Positions 46,001 through 58,000 of a stretch of DNA of 64,000 nucleotides are shown here, piece after piece. Every line of letters begins with the position of its first letter. Within the stretch, counting starts at the first letter, position 1. The stretch is taken from positions 9,039,997 to 9,103,996 of the forward strand of contig CM044956.1 of assembly GCA_024516035.1 (NCBI GenBank), given 5' to 3'. This DNA is from Bactericera cockerelli (taxonomy: Eukaryota; Arthropoda; Insecta; Hemiptera; Triozidae). The position numbers were made by a program, and so were the translations under genes. Below the pieces are notes generated by a model that saw only the letters and a program-made list of their open reading frames with translations, was not told the DNA's origin and did no database searches.

Positions 46001-49000
46001 ACTTCCATGCCATTCCTTAAACGGAAAATCTTGTTCAAAATTTTCCGCTCCGGCCGGGATTCGAACCCGCAACCTCCGGGTCAGCTACCAATGCTCTTGA
46101 CCACTGAGCCACGGAGGTCGGGAAAGGAGCTAGACTTGGAAAATAATGACGCAAGCGGCGCATGCGTCCGCTTGCGCAGATTTCTAAATCCGGTTTCTCA
46201 CCGAGCACAATATTTTGCTTCGAAACGTCTCGTGATATTTTGTCTCGAATTTGAATGCGACGTGTAAGTAGTAACACTTTCCGTGGCCATGTGTAATGCC
46301 ATGGTGGTGGAAGGATATGGGTATTGAACATTTTGGACGGCCAGAACCAGCGTTTTGGGCTTCTTTTGTGTCCATTTACTTAGACAGAGACGTTTTTTTT
46401 TGTCACTGTAGGGTGGTCCCGAGCTTGTTATAGGGAAAACTTCGACTTTGACAATTATTTTTCACCTCCTCATTTCTCGCATGGTTATTGATAATACAAA
46501 ACAAATACAAATAGAAGCGTTCAAAAATCTCTTCTTTCAAGAGACATCTGAATGCGCATGCGCATAGACGCTTCAAACAAACGTCTCTGCATAACAAAAT
46601 CAGCTGAAGGGACAGATGACCCAGGCATCCCTACAGTTAGGACTCTGCATACCACCCTTAAAATTAACTGATTGTATCTGGATCCCCGTAGCCTCCAAGA
46701 TACACCTCAAACTGCCAGCCAGCCTGGCTTGCGGCAAAAATTCCATTAATTGGGTTCCACTCACTTTGCCGAGATAACTAGACGGTCCCAATGAGACTTG
46801 ATGTCGTCATCTTCCGGCTGCTCCGCTATGTAGAGACCATCAAACTCCAGACGGCGGGCTATCTCCTTCTCTCGCTTGAAAATCGCCAGCGGCACCTGAG
46901 GAATCGCATTAATAAAATAGAATATAGAAATTATCTTGTTGATTCTACCGACGTACCCTCTTTTCAGCAGTCAACAAGTCCCTCTTTTCAGCAGTCTACA
47001 CAAGGTCTTATTTATTTTCAAATTTCATACAAACATTTAAAATTCTCAAGTTTTTAAATACAATAAAAAAACTAAACCTTACTTAAGTTAGAAGAAAGGT
47101 AATAATATTATACATAATAGAGAAACAGGATAAACAGACATATGTATAAACAAGCAATGAATCACTAGTAGTTCTGTGAACTGAAGAACTCACTCACAAT
47201 CACGAATCGAAAATAAAATGTCATTAAAAAATTCTAACTTTATAGATTATACTGTCTTAGTAGAAAAAACTTAATAGCCTCAGAATGTAATTCATTCTTA
47301 TTAAACATAATTTTCGTATCCGTACTTCATTGAACCATGTTAATTTCAAAACAGCAAAAACTTATTGCATATTGCATAACTAAATAGTTGTTAGGCGCGC
47401 ATACAAAAAGTCACACATTAATCAGATCGAGCAAGTTGTCTATTCATTTAATATTACTTCCTCGCCTTAAGTTGAAATTAAACGATGAGCATAGCGACAG
47501 AACATGTTCCATACATAAATAAAATAAGAGCAAGCAATGTGCCGACTACTACTTCACTACTTTCTCACCTTGAGATGGTAGTAAGCGATGAGCATAGCCA
47601 GGGAAGACAGCGAGTGAAGCAGCGCCATCAGTCGCATGACGTGTTCCATGTAGAAGAAGTCCTGATCCACATGCACCAGTTCTATGGGGTCGTCCTCACC
47701 ACTGCCCATGTCCTCTCCACTGCCGCTCATGTCCTCTCCCCCCAGCTCGGCCGCTAGCGTCTCCATGCTGGAGGAGATGTCCTCCCCGCTTCCGTCTTCC
47801 CCGTCCTCTCCCAGTGTGGTCACCTGGGGAGACAATTCAGAGTTAGGTATGCGTATGCCCAATGAAGTACAACTTCTCACTTTTCTGTTTATACTGATTA
47901 AAATAGAGAGGTTAGTTGATGGCTTGGATACTGGATAACCAGAACTGCTACCTGCTGATGAGAGCGAATAAGCTCGAAACAACTGCCCAAGTATATTATC
48001 ATATTCTTATTCATGTACATCTAGAACGACTTCTTACTTTTCTGTTTATACTGATCATAACGAATATAAATCTCATGAGAAAGGGATCAGTCTCATCCAA
48101 TCAGCTATTTTGGATAGTTCAAACATAGAGGAAATTACAATAATAATAAATTAAATTTTATTGACAAACATTTGAAGGTGAAAACATCTGTTTCATTGGC
48201 TACGAAATAAAAAAAGACTGCGAAACAATCATCTTTGAAATTCGCAGGAAATTCACAAACCTGCTACCCACATTAATCTCACCCAGCCTGGGTTGGACCG
48301 GAATGCCAGCATCACAGAGTCTTCACCTCGCTGGACGTTGCTCAACTTTGGTGATCTTACGAGAACCGATACATTCAATACGCCATCGACGCTGGCGATT
48401 AAAAAATGAAAAGATACTTTCAGAAGCCGTTGTTACCTTATAGAAGAGCAGAATAAAGTTGATACAGAAGGCGAGTATGAGAGCGACGTATTTCAGATTG
48501 TAGAAGTTTCTTGCCAGGAAGCTGAGAGCTTTGTGCGTGTATCCGTTGAAATCGATCTGAAAACAAGAAGATGTTATCAGTTAAACTGTTAAGGATACAC
48601 GGTATTTTGTAAGAGAAAATTTGAAATCCACAAAATAATGTCACCAAAATAAATGCTGGACTACAGGAACTTGTGAATTTTAATCGGTTTGTATATACAG
48701 GGTATCCATAAAGTCTCACCCAGGCCTGGGTTTTTTGGAAACGACTCAAAATATCAAAAAAATGCAAAAACCCGCATTCCTTTAATTTTAGGGGGATTTT
48801 AGGGGGATTCATTTTCAGTAAAAAAAATGGACCAACTTTAAAATCTTAAACGGAATGGAATATCTTGTGGGATATTGTTTGAAAGGCCTCATTAAGAGAA
48901 GTTCATTGCAATAAATTTCAGTGAGCTACGACATACCGTTCTCGAGATACCTGAGAGAAGGCCGAGGGTTCCATTTCTCGTATTATTACCTGAGAGAAGG

Positions 49001-52000
49001 CCGAGGGTTCCATGTCTCCTATTATTACCTGAGAGAAGGCTGAGGGTTCCATGTCTCCTATTATTACCTGAGAGAAGGCTGAGGGTTCCATGTCTCCTAT
49101 TATTACCTGAGAGAAGGCCGAGGGTTCCATGTCTCCTATTATTACCTGAGAGAAGGCCGAGGGTTCCATGTCTCCTATTATTACCTGAGAGAAGGCTGAG
49201 GGTTCCATGTCTCCTATTATTACCTGAGAGAAGGCCGAGGGTTCCATGTCTCCTATTATTACCTGAGAGAAGGCCGAGGGTTCCATGTCTCCTATTATTA
49301 CCTGAGAGAAGGCCGAGGGTTCCATGTCTCCTATTATTACCTGAGAGAAGGCCGAGGGTTCCATGTCTCCTATTATTACCTGAGAGAAGGCCGAGGGTTC
49401 CATGTCTCCTATTATTACCTGAGAGAAGGCCGAGGGTTCCATGTCTCCTATTATTACCTGAGAGAAGGCCGAGGGTTCCATGTCTCCTATTATTACCTGA
49501 GAGAAGGCCGAGGGTTCCATGTCTCCTATTATTACCTGAGAGAAGGCCGAGGGTTCCATGTCTCCTATTATTACCTGAGAGAAGGCCGAAGGTTCGACGC
49601 TGGTGCTCTCCTGCTTGTGTTCAGCCTCCACAGCCGCCATCACTGCTTGCTGCTGAGCCGCCACCTCCACCATCTGAGCCGCCTCCTTGCGTGCCACCTC
49701 CCCTCTGAACAGAAAATCAACTCATCTAAGACACTCTATAACTTGGGATAGCGAGATTAACGAGACTCTTTAGGCCGGGATCCCATTGAACCCATTGTCT
49801 CGCAACGTTATTATTATTATTATTTTAATGTACATAATGTGAAATATAAATAATTATTTAAACAGTGAAAAAATGGAAACAATATATACAATAAAATGAA
49901 AAAGAATAGAAAAATATATAAAAACATATGTCCTAACTTAAGGGCGGGGTTATTGCCTATAATGCCTATGGCAAAAAAAAGCATTGCGCGAGGTTGCCCC
50001 CTATTTGAACACAAATTGCACAAGATCGTCAGGAATGAAAGAAAAAACCGACCGAAAACAATACTTTTTATACCTTATAAGTAATAGAAAGTAAAAAAAA
50101 CTGGTCTATGGAGGTTCTGTGCCTTAGCAGCCTGTCAGAACCCGGTAATAATTACAAAAAATATTAATACATACGAATATATGATTTTTTCTTCATTTCA
50201 TGTTCCTCTTAGAGTACTATTTAACATTTTAAGGAAGCAATCTTATTTTTCCTTACCCTAGTAGGTCGGCCAGTGTCACCGTGGGGTCAGGCATTTCTGA
50301 ATCCGCCCTGGCGTGATCCTCTCCCCCCTCCCCCTCCTGCGACACTTCCCTGCCCAGTCCTCCCTCTTCAGTGCTCGTCTGCTTCATGGGAGAGGCTTCG
50401 TGTGGGACCATCTTGTACCTGGGGACACGGGGACGAAAGACGACTTATTCAAGGTGAAATTAATAGACAAGTTCAAGTCAGAACTTATATTTCCTCATCA
50501 TTTGAAACAATACGCAAAATCTAGACTTATATCCACAATTTCACATTTGTCCACAGAAGCATAACAAAAATGTCTCTTGGTATTTTCTACTTCTAACACT
50601 TTGACTTGACTTTGTACTTCAAGTATCTTTAGCTAATAATAGCTCAGATGTAAAATACTCGCTTGCCATGCGAAGGTAACGGGATCGAATACCAAGGCCG
50701 ACAAAATTCTATTCAAAATTTGATTACTGTTGTTTGTAAGGGATACCATCCGGTGCGCTCGTGTTGACCCAGCACCTAAATGGAAAATATTGTGTCAATT
50801 CTCGCCCATCTGAGGGGAGGCATACTACGGGATTGGCAAGCTACAACACAGAACTTAAGCGTCTTAAGTAGATGCTGTTTCATGACTACGAAATAAAAAG
50901 ACTGTGAAACACTAATCTTTAAAAACGTGGTACTTGCTTTCCACTAAAGAGTCTATAGTAATTAAATACTCACTGTCCCCCCTCCTCCTTGTTGATATCT
51001 ATGTTGAACGCCTCCATAGCCTTGCCGCTCTCATCAGGCGGGGGAGGCAGGGCCGGATAAGACCTCATGGGGGACTTCTCCACCTCCTTCACCTCCAACA
51101 CTGCCTCCTCCATAGCCGGACCCCGCATCAGGGACATCAGGATCCTCGCGAAGTATCTGCGGACCAATTGCATACGGAAAATAAAGCAACACACAACTTG
51201 TTGTACATTTACAGATTTAATTATTTTGAACATTTTAATATGAAGCAAGAATCAAGCTCGCCGGGAGGCGAGCGCTCGTCAAGCAGCGCCAGCCTACCGG
51301 CCTATATTAACACGAAACAGAGTTTATATGTATTTTGTTTTATTGTTTTCGCACACTTCCCGCAAACTTTTATCAATTTTTATTTCAAATTCGTAATGAG
51401 ACGCGAAAATAGATTGTGTTTCACGAAAGCGCGAGGTTCCTACGTACAGTTAAAGTCGTTTTCTAGCCATGCCGAAAATCTTGAATTTCATGAAATTTTT
51501 CATACGGGTTTTTTTTTTTTTTTTTTTTTTTCAGACCAATTTTCTGTCAAGGGTACAGCAACGTGTGCTTATCGTGGAAAGACGTGAGCTACGTTTTTGA
51601 ATAGGGAATTTTTATCTCTGCATACCTTTTATAGTTTCAAGTATTTATTTTTTATAGGATAGGAGATATAGCCTTCTAAAATAAAACCGGAAAGTTGCAC
51701 AGAGCCGCCCCTGGTTATCTTGGAGCTGCGATCGTGGTATTTTTCGAAAGGTCTTACCATAGGAAAAAATATAAAAATATAATTAAAGTATTACACTGGA
51801 CCGAACTTGAGTTATAGCCTTTGAAAGAAATACTTATTATGGAGCCCAGAGCCGTCTATTGTTATGCTAGAGATGTATTTCTGGTGTTTTTAGAAAGGTC
51901 TAGTCAAAGGGAATGGGATCACTTAATTTCAGATGGTTGAAACAAGTAGAAAAGTATTTAAAGTCCTCTAAAGGAATATCTATAATGAACCCTGGAGCCA

Positions 52001-55000
52001 CGCGTAGTTATCACACGTGCATGACTGAAGGTTCTTTCTAAAGGTCTAATTACGGAAAATTAAGAAAAGAGAAGAGAAATAGTAAATATATTTTACTACA
52101 GACTGACATCATTGTGATGCTTGCCGTGAGACACAGTACTGACAAACTTTAACATTTTTCAACATTTTTTTTTCTTTTTTTGCCGCTTGTGATGCTTGCC
52201 GTGAGACACAGTACTGACAAACTTTTCATTTTTCAACATTTTTTTGTTACTCTCATTAAGATTAATGAGAGTAACAAAAAAATCTTTGCCGCACATAGAA
52301 CTTAAAATATGGGTGGGACCCGACCGTCTTTGCTTCATCCAAGCTGCCAACAGACCGCTTTGTTAGAGTGGGAATAATAACGTTTTATAAATTCATTAAA
52401 AGGTTTCTACATCAAGAGGTAAACTAGATCTATATTATTATTATGAGCAGTGTATAAAATATTGGCCAGTAAGAAGCAAAAATATTGATTTGCAGATCAA
52501 ATGATAAATATAATAAAATATTATGTATTGAGCAGTCTCTGTGGTGGTCGTCGACTGGTGTAGGTAAATTACAAAGTTTGCAAGGTGACCTGGGTTCGAA
52601 TCCCGGCTAGGTAGATTTTTTTTTTACTCTGTACTTTGGATGTCCGGTATTCTCGTGAGAAAAAAAAACAGTAGTTGCTAGTTTGAGTTAACCTCCTATG
52701 ACCGTTTAATTTTGAACGAAGTGAGTATGGTTTAACTCGATCAACATTTATTTGTCACAATCTAATTATCCATCTACCTATGTATGAAACGTGATATAAG
52801 TTGCATTTTTGTCCGATCGAGCTGAAATTTTCAGGGTATATTCCATGGATATATGCTTGCCTATTAATTCATAATTATTAAATGTATATCTAGTACAATT
52901 TCTCACTTCTTCTGTTTATATCTACCGATTATGCTGAAATGACACCATGTTTAGCAACTCGAAGTTAGGCAAATATATGGGTCAACATTTCTGAACACAT
53001 AATAATACTTGGCACTTTCATTTCTCTCTTTATTTTACCAAGATCGAATTGGTCATGTACGTAGGTACATAATATAATTAAAATTGTATTGTAAACAAAA
53101 CCACGAAACAGAATTGTCCGTTTTTTAACGAGTTCATTACTAATTTTTCAATACAAGGTTAAAACACTAGTTGATTATTAATGAATTATTGTTAATGGAT
53201 TTTAAGATTAAATAGGTATGTTTTTTTTCTCATTATTATAAACTGGTTTAAGTCCCACAAAAGAAGCACCATTTATCACACCAACCTCATTTTAAAACGA
53301 TTGTGACCAGTTGATTGTATTTTGGTTTTAACGTCCTGATTTGAACTAGTCAGGGGAGGGTTTTACCCTCCATTCGCTGGGAATCGTTCCAGCTACCCAC
53401 ATTTACCTCACCCAGCCTGGAGGTCTGTGATTCCAGACTCACGTGTTTAGAGGGGAAAAAAAATATTAGAAAAGTCTGCAACAACCGGTAATGGAACTCG
53501 AAATGTCTGGACTACGGGCAGTAGTTACAACCATTACGCCACGGAGGCTGGCCACTGACAGTCTAAATAAAGCATTTATTTGGATCAATACTTTTGTATT
53601 TTGAATCGTAAATTACGTAGATCTCATTCAAAATTTACAAATAACTACCTACAAATACAGGGCATCCATAAAGTCTCGCCCAAGCCTGGGTTTCTCGAAA
53701 ACGACTCAAAATATCAAAAAACGCTAAAACCCGTATATCTACACAGCCCCAGTCAGGCTGGAAATGGACCAACTTCAAAATCTTAAATAGAATGGTGTGT
53801 CTTGTGGAATATTGTCTAAAGGTGTCATTGAGAGAATTTCATTACAACAAATTTCAGTGAGTTACGACTTGCCGTTCTTGAGATACAGGGTCGGACGTCC
53901 TGCGTATCCATATATTTTGACGTATAACTTGTTAACCGTAAATTATAGAAAAATGAAATTTGTCGATAAGAACTCCTTATGGCACGACCTATCGACCAAT
54001 TTATAACTTGACATACACTCTTGATGTTAGTTTCTGTTCGGTTTCGTCAGGCAGCCGGACGAACAAAAAAAAAATTATCGAAAAAACAAATCAAGTTTTA
54101 ACTTGTTCGAAAGATTTTACCACAAGGAGTTATTATCAACAGACTTCATTTTTCTGGAATTTACGGTTAACGAGTTATACGTCAAAATATATGGATATTA
54201 GGCAGGACGTCCGACCCTGTATCTCAAGAACGGCACTAGTTCAATATAAATTACCCAACATTTTATGTGATAGTCTTATAATATTACTGCGTATCACAAA
54301 AACCTTAAAATAAAAGTCTTTTTTCTTTTATCTATTGATTACTTTCTATTTCATCTATCAGAGGATTTCATCTAAATCAAAAAGTAGTGATATCCCCCAA
54401 AAAACACTACGTGTAAAAATAGTCGTCAAGTGTTGGAATGATTAAAAAGAACTGATATCAAAAACGTCAATTTTCTATGTGTTGAAGGAATTATTTTTTA
54501 CGTAATAAGTGTCTTGATAATTCAACCAAAATAATAGCCTCACAACAACAATACACCTTTGAGCAAACTTCGATTTGGTAATTTGAGAATTTAACCAAAA
54601 AATAGCCACACAACAAAACAATGCTCTTGTAAGAACAATGGTTCTGTAATTATGCAACATTGTTCTTACAAGAGCATTGTTTTGTTGTGTAGCTATTTTT
54701 TGGTTCAATTCTCAAATTACCAAATCGAAGTTTGCTCAAAGGTGTATTGTTGTTGTGAGGCTATTATTTTGGTTGAATTATCAAGAGACTTATTACGTAA
54801 AAAATAATTCCTTCAACACATAGAAAATTGACGTTTTTGATATCAGTTCTTTTTAATCACTCCAACACTTGACGACTATTTTTACACGTAGTGTTTTTTG
54901 GGGGATTAAATGTAACACTGGGACAGGGATAAGGTGAAAATCATTCATGAAGACAAGAAAAAAGATGGGGCCTACATGGGATCCCTGAGGAACTCCTAGA

Positions 55001-58000
55001 GTTGGTCGAAAAGAAAGGAGGGACAAACAAACCAATGAAAACGAAGAAGGAAGAAAGAGAATAAACTTCAGAACCAGCATAAGAGGTAACCGCTTATTTC
55101 ATTTGCTTATACATGGTTTGTCTATCAGAATTCTATGATTTAAACGATCAAAGGCGTTGATAAAGTCAAACTACAAATAATAAAGTTGAGAACTATTTGA
55201 AAATTGGTTGAATATGATGTTTGAGTAAACAAGGAGGTTTAAGGTAACAGATTCATGAGCATCAAATGATTATGAACATGCTGATTAATGATGATAATAC
55301 TTTGAGTCTTTAGGGCCGAATTCTGAAACAGTATTAGATTTAATCTAATTGGACATTATCCCTTAACTCGGGCTATAGTGCGCTGTGATTGTTTGAAAAA
55401 ATCGACGTTGAAAAAAAAAATAAATAAAAAAAAAATAGGGTGTGTCAGGCTTAGCTTAACTTTAATCCTGTTTCACGACGTGATCCTTAGTTTGATATTT
55501 TGGATGACTTTTTTTTTAAATGGGTTTGATGTAACTTCACACAATTTTAACATTCCGTTGTGGATTCTGTTCTATTTCTTGTCTGTTCTATTCCTCACCT
55601 CACCGACCTCAGTAGCGTGACCGATAAGGCAGTGGACTAGTAACCTGGAGGTCGGTGGTTCAAGTCCCGGTTTCAGCGTAGATTTAGTAAAGCGAGTTTG
55701 AGTAGTTGTGATATCACGAAAGTGATGAACACAAATATGATAACTTTAAAAAAAAAAACTTATTCCTCACCTCAAAACCAGATAGACACTATAGTTGGAG
55801 TAGTAGAAGGCATAGAAGAAGAGCTTGAAGAAGCCGAGGACCAGCTGAGGCAGAGTCATCTGCTGCATCTCCTTGATCTTCTGCTTGATGTTGGAGGGGG
55901 AGAGCATGGACAGGGTGAAGCGGATGCCATCCTTCAGACCTTGCCAGCCGCGCCGGATAGGGTTCACGTTCCTGCAACGCGGAAGAAGATATTTGCTTAA
56001 TCTTATTGTTTTTCTTCATAATATTAATAATATCGCCTTATTTATACTGCCCGATTAGGACTATTAAAGTCCCATTATTCCAGCAGTAAAGTAATTTCAT
56101 TCTATTTTATTATATGTATATATTTTTGTTCTACCTAATAAAGCTTAATATAATAATAATAATAATAAAGAAGAAGTTTATACAGTGCTAGTTGAAAATA
56201 CCAAGCACCTACTTATTGCACGTCTTGTCAAACTAGCAACTATTGTGCAAACTGCTAACCACAAAAGTTGTGATATAATAATACAAATAAACCTAATATA
56301 CATAATGGCCTCAGACTAGGTAATATATGAATATTTATTATGCTACAATTAGGTCAGTAGTAAGGTGTTCGCTACGCATGCGTAAGGTCCTGGGTTCAGA
56401 GCAGACAAAAAAATTGTATTAAAAATTTGGCTTAAGTTGTTTGTAAGGGATACCTTCCGTTGCGCTCGTGTTGACCCAGCACCTAAATGGGAAGTATTGT
56501 TCTTACCCATCGATGGGGGCGGTCCATCTACGGGATGGGCAAGCTACAACAGACCACAAGCTTCCAAGTTTCATGGCTCCGAAATAAAATAGGCTAGGAA
56601 ACACTCATCTTATTTTCATTTTTCATTATTAAACCAACCAAATCATGGCCGTAACGGTATATACATTTTTTTTTTTTTTTTTTAACGGTATATACAGGGG
56701 AATGCAGCAAGTATGCTTTCGGCTCTTCCCTCAGCTGAGTTTGTAGAGGTCTACGATCTATAAATTAATATACTCAATTACTCGGGGTCCACTCATACCT
56801 CGTGAGGAAAAATGAGTAGCTGCTTTGATGTGAAGCAGCGACCAGTGGCAGAATCACAGGCAAAAAATGATACAAGATATTGTAAATTAAAGTAGTAAAG
56901 TCCTATGATTCTGCGCTACCCACTAAAGTTGTGACATAATAACACAAAGAAAAAGCATTATTATTATACTGAATTACTCACTTCTCCTCCTCCCCGTCGA
57001 CACTCATATAGTTGTACGCCTGTTTCCTGGCCTTGCCGCCGCCCGCCACGCCCCCTTCCTCCACCGCCATGAGCCCGCTGGCGTGCTGCATCTCAAAGAT
57101 GGCGTCCTCGCAGAAGTTAACGAACGCCTCCAGCTTCTCCTTGTCCCCGCCCTCCGTCACAATGGAGTAGAAGAACGCGCGCTTCGATTCCTGGAGCGGA
57201 AATACTTTATGTTATTTTAAGTATAAATTACGCAATAAAAGTATAAAGTTACCTTTTGACAATCAGAGAGATCACACCTCAGTTCAAATTTAGTGTATAC
57301 CATTTTCGTGCAACGCTCAATATTTCTTTAAAGTATCAAATTAAAGATAGTTATTAACCCATAAAGCTCACTCATCTTCCCACTCTGCCCCATCACCAAG
57401 AAGAGCCGGCCGGCAACCCGTAAGTCAACCCCGCAAGAGTCTTCAAAGGTGAGTGAGCCCTCATTTTTCTCTTCTCTCCCATCGAACCTTGTGGGCTGTC
57501 CCCCACATCGTTTTTGGTGTAGCTTGATCGATAAGGCGGTAGACTTGTAACCTGAAGGTCGGTGATTCAAGTCTCGGTTTCAGCGTAGATTTAGTAAAGC
57601 GAGTTTGAGTAGTTGTGATATTACGAAAGTGATTTACACAGATATGATAACTTATAAGCAGACAGCATCAAAATTGAAAACTTCTGATTTTATTCCTAAT
57701 TAGAAATATTTTCACTAGAGAAATTTATATACATAAACAACAACACAATACACGTTACAGAAGTTTTTTATTACAATTATTTCTTTAATATTTACTAGGG
57801 CGTCATTCCAGAGATACTTTCACTCTCAAAATCTCCTTTTCAGCAGTCAAATTTCGTTCAAATAAACCAATCAGTGTGTTGTTTAGCTAATTGCCAGTTG
57901 AAAGGGAGATTTGGAGATTGTAAGAGAAAGGGAGATTTGGAGATTGTAAGAGTGAGAAAGCTCTCTGGGAACAAAACGCTGGCCGTACCTTGATCTGCGG

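Noticed and set aside
48918..49697. 259-codon open frame with [13 protein letters not shown] repeats as an independent repeat protein
   Set aside because: It is RyR exon W12 running through its multiplied donor; splice phases and flanking exons place it within RyR.
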